11,106 nucleotides of DNA, taken from the NCBI GenBank assembly GCA_017617145.1, contig JAFZWX010000191.1:1-11106 (forward strand), in the 5' to 3' direction. Shown here piece after piece: positions 1-6,877 of this stretch. Under the pieces are notes generated by a model, which worked only from the letters and a program-made list of their open reading frames with translations, was not told the DNA's origin and made no database searches. Source of the DNA: Treponema sp. Its GTDB lineage: Bacteria; Spirochaetota; Spirochaetia; Treponematales; Treponemataceae. A program made the translations under genes and the position numbers. Every line of letters starts with the position of its first letter. The stretch's first letter is position 1.

Positions 1-227
1 GTGATTGTGAATCCAGGTGGAACTGGAAGACTTAAAGGTTTCTTTGCCATCTGAGCAAGGTTAGCACCTTTACCACCGAGTTCAGCGCGCATTGACTCAT
101 CACCGTCTGCGTCGCCGTTACCAAAAAAGTAAACATACTTTTTAGCAGGTTTTGCTGCTGCTGTTTTTGCTGCAGGTTTAGCTGCTGCAGGCTTTGCTGC
201 CTGTTTTGTTGTTTCCTTTGTTGCCAT
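1..227 (-). CDS. ppdK: Pyruvate, phosphate dikinase, N-terminal fragment (runs off left edge)
   Basis: PPDK interconverts pyruvate, ATP and phosphate with PEP, AMP and pyrophosphate in the cytoplasm, at the PEP/pyruvate node of glycolysis. Only the first 75 codons are in the window. Residues 31-75 carry the family N-terminus: YVYFFGNG, then [11 protein letters not shown] (residues 50-60) and VPPGFTI (69-75), the start of the ATP-grasp nucleotide-binding domain. The start at 225-227 is supported by GGAG 8 nt upstream. Residues 1-30 are an unusual Ala/Lys/Pro-rich tail ([21 protein letters not shown]) that typical PPDKs lack. They start almost directly at the equivalent of Tyr31. A pyruvate-water dikinase-type relative is less likely because the [10 protein letters not shown] context matches PPDK better. 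The gene has its own promoter and is divergent from the chemoreceptor operon. Confidence 0.9.
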   Translation of the reverse strand, partial: MATKETTKQAAKPAAAKPAAKTAAAKPAKKYVYFFGNGDADGDESMRAELGGKGANLAQMAKKPLSLPVPPGFTI

Positions 228-275
228 TGATTTTACTCCATATTAAAAAAAATTTTTTTCGAGTTAAGTATTACT

Positions 276-304
276 ATAATAATGTTTTAAATTGATATGG
301 TCAA
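276..304 (-). promoter_or_regulatory. Sigma-70-type promoter of ppdK
   Basis: On the minus strand, TTGACC (304-299) is followed after exactly 17 bp by TATTAT (281-276). That predicts transcription starting near 269 and a leader of about 40 nt before the ppdK ATG. The -35 box is one half of the inverted repeat at 290-306, so a protein bound there could block this promoter. The call rests on hexamer matches and spacing only. Confidence 0.65.
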
Positions 305-306
305 TT
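290..306. promoter_or_regulatory. Perfect inverted repeat AATTGA-N5-TCAATT in the divergent promoter region
   Basis: Two perfect 6-bp half-sites, AATTGA (290-295) and TCAATT (301-306), are separated by TATGG. The repeat covers the ppdK -35 box. On the other strand it offers TTGATA (292-297), a possible -35 for the chemoreceptor operon, with TTTAAA 17 bp downstream. The position is typical of an operator serving two divergent genes. It does not resemble the known DtxR or MntR operators as I remember them, so the nearby DtxR-family protein is not an obvious ligand. Part of the symmetry could simply follow from two back-to-back -35 boxes. Confidence 0.4.
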
Positions 307-361
307 GTAGATTTTTTAAAGTAGATTTTTAATGTAGTTTTTTTAAAGTAGATTTTTTAAA
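307..361. repeat. Four tandem copies of a 14-bp AT-rich repeat
   Basis: The unit GTAGATTTTTTAAA occurs at 307-320, 321-333 (13 bp, ending AAT), 334-347 (one A-to-T change) and 348-361. Copies 1 and 4 are identical. The array fills the gap between the inverted repeat and the chemoreceptor start region. Each unit contains a TTTAAA or TTTAAT hexamer that could act as a weak -10 box. The T-tracts recur every 14 bp, which is not in phase with the helix. The array may be phase-variable in copy number by slippage. Confidence 0.85.
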
Positions 362-389
362 CAAAGTAATTTACAATTAAAGCAGATAA
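362..389 (+). promoter_or_regulatory. Possible sigma-28 (FliA-type) promoter of the chemoreceptor operon
   Basis: GCAGATAA (382-389) matches seven of eight positions of the flagellar/chemotaxis sigma-28 -10 element GCCGATAA. Twelve bases upstream, CAAAGTAA (362-369) matches TAAAGTTT at five of eight positions. A chemoreceptor is an expected member of this regulon. Against it, the transcript would start close to the Shine-Dalgarno sequence at 395-400 and leave a leader of only about 11 nt. A sigma-70 alternative is TTGATA (292-297) with TTTAAA (315-320). Confidence 0.35.
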
Positions 390-394
390 TCGTC

Positions 395-400
395 AAGGAG
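395..400 (+). promoter_or_regulatory. Ribosome binding site that selects the GTG start of the chemoreceptor
   Basis: AAGGAG at 395-400 directly abuts an ATG at 401, leaving no spacer. The in-frame GTG at 407 lies 6 nt downstream, an ideal distance. The GTG is therefore the likelier start, shortening the protein by two residues. Confidence 0.7.
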
Positions 401-406
401 ATGCTT

Positions 407-2476
407 GTGAAAATCAAATCTAAATTAATCATCAGTTATATTTCCATTGTTTTCTTTTCAATTATTGTTATTGCAGTTCCTGTTTTTATGTCGCAAATGA
501 AACAGCTGCAGACTTACATTGCAAAAAATTCTGAAGCACAGCTTACAATTGCAAAGGATTCAATTGATCTCTTTTTTGGAGAAGCTTCGGATATTGTGCG
601 AAGCGTTGAACCTTATATTAACTCAACCGATTTTAACCGCGAAAATGTAGAAAGCGATTTTCAAAAACTCATAGACAATAATCATACACTGGCATGTCTT
701 TACTTTATGGATCCTCTTCCTGGCTGGGAAGGAGGAACTGCTTATTCAAGTGACGGCTGGATTCCCGAAGAAGATTATGACAAAGAAACAAGAGACTGGT
801 ATATTGCCGGAAAAAATTCTTCAACCACAGAAATCACAGAGCCATACATTGATGAAGATACAAAAGACCTTGTTAGTTCTGTTGTTTATGGTATTCATTC
901 AAGAACCGGAGAATTGCTTGGAGTTGCCGGAATTGACATTCACCTTACCGAGCTTTCAGAAAAAATTGAAGCTATAAAAATTACAGAGCATGGACATTCT
1001 TTTATTATAAATGCAAATGGAGACTATCTTACAAATCCCGATATTAATAAAATTAATGCTGCAAATGTATTCAACGATTTTCCTGATGTTTCCCAATATA
1101 AAAATAAATCAAAAGATAATGTATTTGATATAAATTCCAGTAAACAGTATTACTTTATGTCAACAAAAATTAATGACAAAAACGACTGGTACTTTGTAAC
1201 AATAGGCGAAAAACGAGAGCTTATTCATATTCAGATGGTTCTTCAGATTATTCTTGTTATGGCTGTAATTACAATTGTTGTAGCAGCACTCATTTCTGTT
1301 TTATTTGCAAGAACTCTTGTAAAACCAATTAAGCAGGTAGATGAAACTGTAAACGAAATTGCAACAGGAAATGCCGACCTTACAAACCGACTTGAAATAA
1401 AAACTAAAGATGAAATTGGAAGTCTGGTAAAAGGCTTTAACATGTTCGTTCAAAAACTGCAGAGTATTGTTTATGAAATTCAAACTTCCAAAAATGATTT
1501 AAAACCTGTAGAAGAAGCGTTGACAGAAAGCGTTCAGGAAGCCGCAAGTGTAATTACAGAAATTCTTTCAAACATAGAAAGCATTGGCTCTCAAGTTCAG
1601 AATCAGTCAAATGCAGTTTCGCAAACTTCGGCTGCAGTACAGGAAATTGCAGAAAACATAAACAGCCTTGAAATGATGATTCAAAATCAGGCTAATGGAG
1701 TTTCAAATGCAAGTACTGCTGTAGAACAGATGATTGGAAATATAAATGCCGTAAACAGTTCTGTAGAAAAAATGGCAGAATCTTTTGGTCAGCTTGAAAA
1801 AAGTTCGGCAGAAGGTATTGACCAGCAGATGTTTGTTGACCGACAGATTATTGATGTTTCTGAACAGTCAATAGCACTTCAGGAAGCAAACGCTGCAATT
1901 TCTGCAATTGCCGAACAGACAAATCTTCTTGCCATGAACGCAGCAATTGAAGCAGCCCACGCCGGAGATTCTGGAAAAGGCTTTGCGGTTGTTGCAGATG
2001 AAATTCGTAAGCTTTCCGAAACTTCAACAGAACAGTCAAATAAAATTGGTGAAGAACTTAGTTTAATTTCTGAAACAATTAATAGAGTTGTTGAAGCTTC
2101 TGCAAGAAGTAAAGAAAGCTTTAAACAGGTTTCGGAACTTATTAATAATACAGACGAACTTGTTCATCAGATTAGCGGAGCAATGGAAGAGCAGCAGGTT
2201 GGTTCAAAGCAGATTCTCGATTCCCTGAAACTCATGAATGACAGCACGGCAGAAGTTAAAAATGCCGGTCTTGAAATGAAGGAAGGAAACAAACTTATTC
2301 TTAAAGAAATTACAAACCTTCAGGACACTACAACTGTTATTAAAGACAGCATGAACGAAATGTCTATTGGCGCCAAGAGCATGAATACAACAAGTGCTAC
2401 CCTTTCTGATTTGTCTGCAAAGGTACACTTGTCTATTCAAAAAATTGGCTACGAAATTGACCAGTTTAAAGTATAA
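407..2476 (+). CDS. Methyl-accepting chemotaxis protein with dCache_1 sensor domain
   Basis: Inner-membrane chemoreceptor of 689 residues (from the GTG start) that signals through CheW/CheA. Domain order: transmembrane helix 1 at about 6-29; periplasmic dCache_1 domain at about 35-270; transmembrane helix 2 at about 275-300; HAMP at about 301-355; then a long helical signalling domain with the conserved hairpin tip [20 protein letters not shown] at 501-520. The sensor carries Tyr124, Arg129, Trp131, Tyr132, Tyr147, Asp149 and Asp177. These match in order and spacing the amino-acid-recognition motif of dCache_1AA receptors such as PctA, so an L-amino acid or related amine ligand is predicted. 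No CheR-tethering pentapeptide is seen at the C-terminus, which ends IDQFKV. It is the first gene of an apparent four-gene unit, followed after 18 bp by a DtxR-family gene with no terminator between. Confidence 0.93.
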   Translation: MKIKSKLIISYISIVFFSIIVIAVPVFMSQMKQLQTYIAKNSEAQLTIAKDSIDLFFGEASDIVRSVEPYINSTDFNRENVESDFQKLIDNNHTLACLYFMDPLPGWEGGTAYSSDGWIPEEDYDKETRDWYIAGKNSSTTEITEPYIDEDTKDLVSSVVYGIHSRTGELLGVAGIDIHLTELSEKIEAIKITEHGHSFIINANGDYLTNPDINKINAANVFNDFPDVSQYKNKSKDNVFDINSSKQYYFMSTKINDKNDWYFVTIGEKRELIHIQMVLQIILVMAVITIVVAALISVLFARTLVKPIKQVDETVNEIATGNADLTNRLEIKTKDEIGSLVKGFNMFVQKLQSIVYEIQTSKNDLKPVEEALTESVQEAASVITEILSNIESIGSQVQNQSNAVSQTSAAVQEIAENINSLEMMIQNQANGVSNASTAVEQMIGNINAVNSSVEKMAESFGQLEKSSAEGIDQQMFVDRQIIDVSEQSIALQEANAAISAIAEQTNLLAMNAAIEAAHAGDSGKGFAVVADEIRKLSETSTEQSNKIGEELSLISETINRVVEASARSKESFKQVSELINNTDELVHQISGAMEEQQVGSKQILDSLKLMNDSTAEVKNAGLEMKEGNKLILKEITNLQDTTTVIKDSMNEMSIGAKSMNTTSATLSDLSAKVHLSIQKIGYEIDQFKV

Positions 2477-2494
2477 CAGATTAGAGGTAAAAAA

Positions 2495-2872
2495 ATGGTT
2501 ATTAGAGAATCTGCAGAAATGTATTTGGAAACTATTCTTGTTTTGTCAAAGGAAGGAACCGTGCGCTCTATTGATGTAGCAAAAGCACTTAATTTTTCCC
2601 GCCCATCTGTTAGCGTTACTCTTCATAATCTTGAAAAAGAAGGATACCTTTCTATTGCAGAAGATCAGACTGTTACACTTCTTGCAAAAGGCCTTGATAT
2701 TGCAAAAACAATTTACGAGCGCCATACAATTCTTACAGAATTTTTTGAGCAGCTTGGTGTAAAAAAAGTTATTGCCACTGCAGATGCCTGCAAAATTGAA
2801 CACGACATCAGTCCTGAATCTTTTAAAGCAATCAAAAAACTTGTAAAAAACAACAGAGCAGACGCTAAATGA
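2495..2872 (+). CDS. DtxR/MntR-family metal-dependent transcriptional regulator, short form
   Basis: A 125-residue cytoplasmic repressor-type protein. Residues 1-62 form the winged helix (SIDVAKALNFSRPSVSVTLHNL at 25-46 is the recognition region) and 65-120 the metal-binding dimerisation domain. The primary metal site aligns with Met9, Cys99, Glu102 and His103. Met and Cys at these places are the DtxR/IdeR (iron) pattern, whereas MntR has Asp and Glu. Glu12 and His77 match MntR numbering, but the ancillary Glu81 is replaced by Thr81, with Glu82 adjacent. The SH3-like third domain of DtxR is absent, as in MntR and treponemal TroR. AGAGG at 2483-2487 with a 7-nt spacer supports the start. Its stop overlaps the next start as ATGA, implying translational coupling. 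No adjacent metal transporter is present, so its target is unknown. Confidence 0.88.
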   Translation: MVIRESAEMYLETILVLSKEGTVRSIDVAKALNFSRPSVSVTLHNLEKEGYLSIAEDQTVTLLAKGLDIAKTIYERHTILTEFFEQLGVKKVIATADACKIEHDISPESFKAIKKLVKNNRADAK

Positions 2873-4374
2873 ACAAAGTTATTATGAAAAAGGGTTGCTG
2901 TGCTCTTGATTTGGGAGACGGCAGCGAACGTGGTTTTTATGTTAATCAGGATTATATTTTACACAAGCTCCATTCCATACATCGTGGAATAAGTCTTATG
3001 TACACTTATTATCCAAATGACAAGGAATGGCCTGTTCGTGCAAGTAAAATAAAAACGGACAAAGTAGCAACAGGCGCATGGGATTATCCTTACGAAGATT
3101 ATTTTCCTTATCGTGGTGGACGCGAAGGACTTCTTGATAATGAACCTTTTAATTTTATGAATGATATTCGCCGTCACGGGATGGATGTTGTCCTGACTCT
3201 TACAATTGATCCTTCATTAAAAGAAGCCGATATTCTGGAGCTTGCAAAAGACCTTCGCCCTTATGGACGAGTTCTTCTTAGAGTAAATCATGAATGTACA
3301 GGAAGCTGGTTCTGTTATACAAAGCGCGCTTCTTACCAGCAGATTGCAGACTTCTTTGTTATGGTATGCCGCGTTATGCATGAGCATGCTCCAAATGTAA
3401 AAATGATTTTATGTGCCGGCTTGTTTGACGACTCAACCGGTAAAATTGAAATGGAAGATATTTTTTTAGAAGCACATAAAGCAGCTGATATCTGGTCAGG
3501 GGATAATTATCTTTCGCTTCACTGGGGCTGGCCTTATGATATTGCAAAAAAACCTGGAACTTCCTTTGGAAATTTTGATACAGAAAAAACATATCAGAAA
3601 TTTAAAAAATCTGTTCTAAGACTACGTGAAATTACCGGACAAAACAAACCTATGGTTTTGAGCGAAATGAATGCGGACGGGGATGTAAATGGTCCCTACG
3701 ACCAGGCAAAAAAACTGCAGGATTTTATGGACCGGTTGGAAGCAGATCCAGACAAATGGCTCGATGCATTTACACTGTATCAATTCCGCGATGACGGACG
3801 ACTTGGACTTGAAGTAACAGATCCTAACAACAGCGAAGTTGGAATTGAACAGCCTATTTTAAAAAGCTATAGAGAAAGCCTGCACAAGCCGTTCTTCAGT
3901 AAAAAGTTTGAAGAAGCCGGAAGCATTGAGTTCCCTGTAAAACTGCGCTGGTCAAACTCAGAAGACGCCGAAGGTATTGAAATTAATGTACCGGTAGAAA
4001 AAGACCCTCACTTTGCAGAACTGTACTTTAAAGATGAGTTAGTTCAAGCTAACTTAATGATGGAGTTTGGCGGCTGGTGGTTCTACAAAGCTCCTGGAGT
4101 AAAATGCATTGATCTTATGAGTTACTTTTTCGAAAACAAAATTTCAAAACCTTGCATAATGAAGCTGCGTATTTTTGCACCGCCTGCTGATGGAAAAAAC
4201 CATCCTCTTGGAAAGGACGGGCTTTCAGATTTAAGTATTAACGGAGCAACCCTGCGCACGCTACCAGACGGGGAATGGATAAACAATTACTATGCACAAA
4301 TTAACTCGCTGCCAGAACTCCGAATAGAATATGAACCTGTTGTAGGAGCCGATGATGAATATAAATTTGACTAA
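2869..4374 (+). CDS. GH26-like TIM-barrel glycoside hydrolase (possible beta-mannanase type)
   Basis: A 501-residue protein, probably a clan GH-A endo- or exo-glycosidase. The barrel spans about 20-340. Beta-strand 4 reads VLLRVNHECTGSWF (135-148), with candidate acid/base Glu142 preceded by His141 as in GH26. Strand 7 reads PMVLSEMN (261-268), with candidate nucleophile Glu266. These are the expected positions of a retaining glycosidase. Residues 345-501 form a beta-rich domain of unknown kind, perhaps carbohydrate binding (FGGWWFYKAPG). No signal peptide or lipobox is visible, so it should act in the cytoplasm on imported oligosaccharides, unless the true N-terminus is different. The ATG overlaps the upstream stop and the Shine-Dalgarno match is poor, consistent with coupled translation; Met6 is an alternative start. 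The next gene is a CE2 esterase, suggesting acetylated mannan-type substrates. Another GH-A family is possible; assignment to GH26 is by motif only. Confidence 0.6.
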   Translation: MNKVIMKKGCCALDLGDGSERGFYVNQDYILHKLHSIHRGISLMYTYYPNDKEWPVRASKIKTDKVATGAWDYPYEDYFPYRGGREGLLDNEPFNFMNDIRRHGMDVVLTLTIDPSLKEADILELAKDLRPYGRVLLRVNHECTGSWFCYTKRASYQQIADFFVMVCRVMHEHAPNVKMILCAGLFDDSTGKIEMEDIFLEAHKAADIWSGDNYLSLHWGWPYDIAKKPGTSFGNFDTEKTYQKFKKSVLRLREITGQNKPMVLSEMNADGDVNGPYDQAKKLQDFMDRLEADPDKWLDAFTLYQFRDDGRLGLEVTDPNNSEVGIEQPILKSYRESLHKPFFSKKFEEAGSIEFPVKLRWSNSEDAEGIEINVPVEKDPHFAELYFKDELVQANLMMEFGGWWFYKAPGVKCIDLMSYFFENKISKPCIMKLRIFAPPADGKNHPLGKDGLSDLSINGATLRTLPDGEWINNYYAQINSLPELRIEYEPVVGADDEYKFD

Positions 4375-5515
4375 ACTAAAATGGTATGGACGAAACTTTG
4401 AACACGAAGGTATTCGTTATTTTAATTATTCGTGCAGCGGCTTTGAATTCTGTATGACAGGTAAAAAAGCAGTTGCCACAATTTTGAGTGATCCAAACAA
4501 ACAGAAAAAAACTGAACGCGGTGTAATTGGAATTTATGTTACAGAAATTACAGATACTTCAAAATATAAGGGTACCGGCTTCTGGGAAAACTTTCCTCCC
4601 GAAGGCGTTGAACCAGTGCGTATAGAACTTACAAAACAGGAAAATGAATGTGTACTTTTTGAAAGTCCTGTTGAAAAAACGGTTGTTATTAAAGTGCTTA
4701 AGTTGAGCGAATGTGCGTTTGGATATGCAGGACTAAAAAGGCTGGATATAAAAGGAGTGCCTGCATATGCGGCCCTTCGACAAGCTCAGGGAGTCGGTCG
4801 CTCCGCGACCTTACCAAGTTTGCAAAGCAAACTTGCGGCGGCATCTCCTAAGATTGAATTTATCGGCGACAGCATAACCTGTGGATACGGGCTTGAAGGT
4901 ATTTGGGAAAAAGACACGTTTACCACGACACAGGAACGTCCGGACAAGGCCTACGCATTTTTAACAGCACGTGCACTTGGTGCAGAATTCCAGCTTTGCT
5001 CCTGGAGTGGTATTGGCATTACTTCAAACTACGTAGACCCGGCAACAATATTTCTTCCAGAAACAAGCTGGCTCATGCCTGCCTGCTGGCCTTATACAGA
5101 CAAGCGCGGACAACTCAGACTCAAGCTTGAACCAGAGATTTGGGATTCTTCAAAATTTCCTCCAGATATTGTTGTAATAAATCTTGGAACAAACGATATA
5201 AGCTGGGTACGTGGTCTTGAAGAAAGACGACTTGCCTACGTAGCAGGCCTTCGTCAGTTAATAGAAGCAGTTCATCGCAGAAGCCCAGATGCAAAAATCT
5301 GCTGCTGTTTAGGTATAATGGGACAGGAACTTTGTAAATCGGTGAGTGAAGCATGCAGACTTTTTTCAAAGGATTTCCCAAGCGTACCTGTAAAGACTGT
5401 GAGGTTTGACTTACAAAAGGAAGAAGACGGAATTGGAGCAGACTGGCATCCATCGCCTGTTACTCATAAAAAGGCTGCAAAGAAATTGACTGCAGCACTT
5501 AAGGAATGGTGTTAA
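4355..5515 (+). CDS. CE2-type acetyl (oligo)saccharide esterase: jelly-roll plus SGNH hydrolase
   Basis: A 386-residue carbohydrate esterase that would remove O-acetyl groups from sugars. An N-terminal beta-sandwich (about 1-135) precedes an SGNH/GDSL domain (about 165-386), the CE2 order. The catalytic blocks are GDSIT (nucleophile Ser173), WSG (217-219), GTND (oxyanion Asn280) and DWHPS (Asp363, His365). No signal peptide is visible, so it probably works with the preceding glycosidase in the cytoplasm. It overlaps that gene by about 20 bp. AGGAG at 4344-4348 sits 6 nt from the ATG at 4355 and only 3 nt from the ATG at 4352, so 4355 is chosen. Residues 140-161, between the two domains, are encoded by three palindromes that look like an in-frame repeat insertion. 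The reading frame stays open and all catalytic motifs are intact, so the enzyme is probably functional. Confidence 0.88.
   Translation: MNINLTKLKWYGRNFEHEGIRYFNYSCSGFEFCMTGKKAVATILSDPNKQKKTERGVIGIYVTEITDTSKYKGTGFWENFPPEGVEPVRIELTKQENECVLFESPVEKTVVIKVLKLSECAFGYAGLKRLDIKGVPAYAALRQAQGVGRSATLPSLQSKLAAASPKIEFIGDSITCGYGLEGIWEKDTFTTTQERPDKAYAFLTARALGAEFQLCSWSGIGITSNYVDPATIFLPETSWLMPACWPYTDKRGQLRLKLEPEIWDSSKFPPDIVVINLGTNDISWVRGLEERRLAYVAGLRQLIEAVHRRSPDAKICCCLGIMGQELCKSVSEACRLFSKDFPSVPVKTVRFDLQKEEDGIGADWHPSPVTHKKAAKKLTAALKEWC
4773..4835. repeat. Cluster of three palindromes inserted in frame in the CE2 gene
   Basis: Three adjacent dyads: CCCTTCGACAAGCTCAGGG (4773-4791, imperfect); GGTCGC-TCC-GCGACC (4796-4810, perfect 6-bp stem); CAAGTTTGC-AAA-GCAAACTTG (4815-4835, perfect 9-bp stem). 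The span is 63 bp, a multiple of three, more GC-rich than its surroundings, and it encodes a low-complexity linker. The first motif is one I recall as a dispersed palindromic repeat in many bacterial genomes. Exact insertion boundaries cannot be fixed from one sequence. Confidence 0.7.
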
Positions 5516-5516
5516 G

Positions 5517-5575
5517 AGATTATCGGGTCAAGCCCGATAATGACAGTGTCATTGCCGTGCTTGACACGGCAATCT
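5517..5575. repeat. Inverted pair of 29-nt hairpin repeats (REP/BIME-like), CE2-argA junction
   Basis: Unit 1 (5517-5545) and unit 2 (5547-5575, opposite orientation) are separated by one base. Read in the same direction, each is AG, a 9-nt arm beginning ATT, loop TCAAG, the exactly complementary arm, then GACA. The arms are ATTATCGGG in unit 1 and ATTGCCGTG in unit 2. Unit 1 begins two bases after the CE2 stop codon (5513-5515). Unit 2 overlaps the 3' end of argA. There is no T-tract on either strand, so it is not a classical terminator, but the hairpins could protect or end both convergent transcripts. Confidence 0.85.
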
Positions 5576-6844
5576 ATAAACCTTAGATCCTCTTTCCGGC
5601 GACCACTTAGCACGACGCTCTTCAGGAATGCTTTCAATCTTATCTTCTGAAAATCCTATTTTTTCAAACCAGTCGCTTGCCTGAGTCGTCATTATAAAAA
5701 TAGATTTTGCTTCACAAGACTTAGCTTTTGCAACAAGCCCTTCTACAAGCTTTGGTCCGATTCCCATATGATTGTATGCTTCATCAACTGCCACAGCGGC
5801 AATTTCAAACTGTCCGTCATCATATTTATGAAGAGCGGCACACGCTCGAACTCCGCCGTCAAAATCGTAAACATAAAAATCTTCAAGGCGGGCTGCAACA
5901 TCACCTTCTGTACGAGGGAGCAGTTTTCCGTTTGCAACAAATGGACGCATTACAGCAAGAACACTCGGAATATCTGTCTGTTCCATTGAGCGGATTTTTC
6001 CATAGTTATTTGTATAAATCATTGTGCCCGAACCAAGATCACTGAAGATTTCTGTAAGCAGTACGCCATCCAGATTTCCATCAAGAAGATGCGAACGATT
6101 AACTCCATTCTGACAGGCACTTTTACAAAGCTCAAGAAGATTTTTTGTCTGTTCGTTATCGGCATGACTGGTAACATAAGAATCAACTTCTTCAATATTC
6201 ATTGCAGGAACAATTTCCCCATCCTTTAAAATTGGATTAGGCTCACCCATTACAAAAAAGAGCTTGTCTGCTTTTAGTTCAACTGCAACCTGCTGAGCAA
6301 GAACTGCAGAAGAAATATTATATGGTTTACCAACAGAGCTCCAGCCAATACAAGGAAAAATAGGAATAAAGCCGTCATCCAGAACTGTACGCAGAGAGAC
6401 TGTATCAAGTTTGTCAATTTCTCCAGCTGCACCAAAATCAAAACCATTAATCACACCTTTTGCACGCGAACGAACCCAGTTACCAATTACGGCAGTAATA
6501 TTATTTGCGGCAAGATTTGTCATAACAGTGTTACTTACATCAAAAGCGGCCATTTTTATAAAAGGCATTGCCTCATCATTTGTAATGCGGATATTGTCTT
6601 TATAAGTCCAGTTGAGTTTTGCAGAAGAAAGAACTTCGTCAATTCGAGTACGAGCACCAGGAATAATTACAACCTTAAGTCCTGCTTTATGCAAAAGAGC
6701 AATATCGCGGATATGCGAACTGAACAAAGAAGAACCAATTGTTTTGTCATCTAAGTAAATGACGATGAGAGCATTCTTAAACTTTTGCAAATAGCGGATT
6801 ACGTCACGAACGTTTTCGGCTTTTTTATTTGTACTTTGCATCAT
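5549..6844 (-). CDS. argA: N-acetylglutamate synthase (amino-acid N-acetyltransferase)
   Basis: Catalyses acetyl-CoA plus L-glutamate to N-acetylglutamate, the first step of arginine biosynthesis, in the cytoplasm. It is 431 residues, close to the classical bacterial ArgA length of about 440. Residues 20-265 form the amino-acid-kinase-like, arginine-sensing domain (VVIIPGARTRID at 58-69). Residues 285-431 form the GNAT domain, with the acetyl-CoA loop NHMGIGPKLVEGL (358-370) and WFEKIGF (392-398). The first ATG (6844) has AAGG 10 nt upstream; a second ATG follows directly. It is last in a minus-strand unit, 15 nt below the GH18 gene, but also has a possible promoter of its own. Its last eight residues, RLPCQARQ, and its stop codon are encoded by a hairpin repeat, so the native C-terminus appears to have been replaced. 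Arginine feedback sensitivity is expected from the domain layout but cannot be read from sequence. Confidence 0.93.
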   Translation of the reverse strand: MMQSTNKKAENVRDVIRYLQKFKNALIVIYLDDKTIGSSLFSSHIRDIALLHKAGLKVVIIPGARTRIDEVLSSAKLNWTYKDNIRITNDEAMPFIKMAAFDVSNTVMTNLAANNITAVIGNWVRSRAKGVINGFDFGAAGEIDKLDTVSLRTVLDDGFIPIFPCIGWSSVGKPYNISSAVLAQQVAVELKADKLFFVMGEPNPILKDGEIVPAMNIEEVDSYVTSHADNEQTKNLLELCKSACQNGVNRSHLLDGNLDGVLLTEIFSDLGSGTMIYTNNYGKIRSMEQTDIPSVLAVMRPFVANGKLLPRTEGDVAARLEDFYVYDFDGGVRACAALHKYDDGQFEIAAVAVDEAYNHMGIGPKLVEGLVAKAKSCEAKSIFIMTTQASDWFEKIGFSEDKIESIPEERRAKWSPERGSKVYRLPCQARQ

Positions 6845-6848
6845 AATG

Positions 6849-6877
6849 ATTATACCTTTTTATTTTTTAATTTCCAA
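6849..6877 (-). promoter_or_regulatory. argA: Possible internal promoter of argA, nearly leaderless
   Basis: On the minus strand, TTGGAA (6877-6872) is followed after 17 bp by a perfect TATAAT (6854-6849). The box ends 4 nt before the argA ATG, so a transcript would start at or just inside the start codon. It lies over the stop codon of the GH18 gene. AT-rich sequence gives such matches by chance, so this is tentative. Confidence 0.3.

Noticed and set aside
307..361. T-rich tandem array considered as a terminator
   Set aside because: There is no GC-rich stem before the T-tracts, and no gene ends into this region from the left.
4773..4835. Palindromes in the CE2 gene considered as a frameshift or pseudogene
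   Set aside because: The block keeps the frame, contains no stop, and all catalytic motifs downstream are intact.
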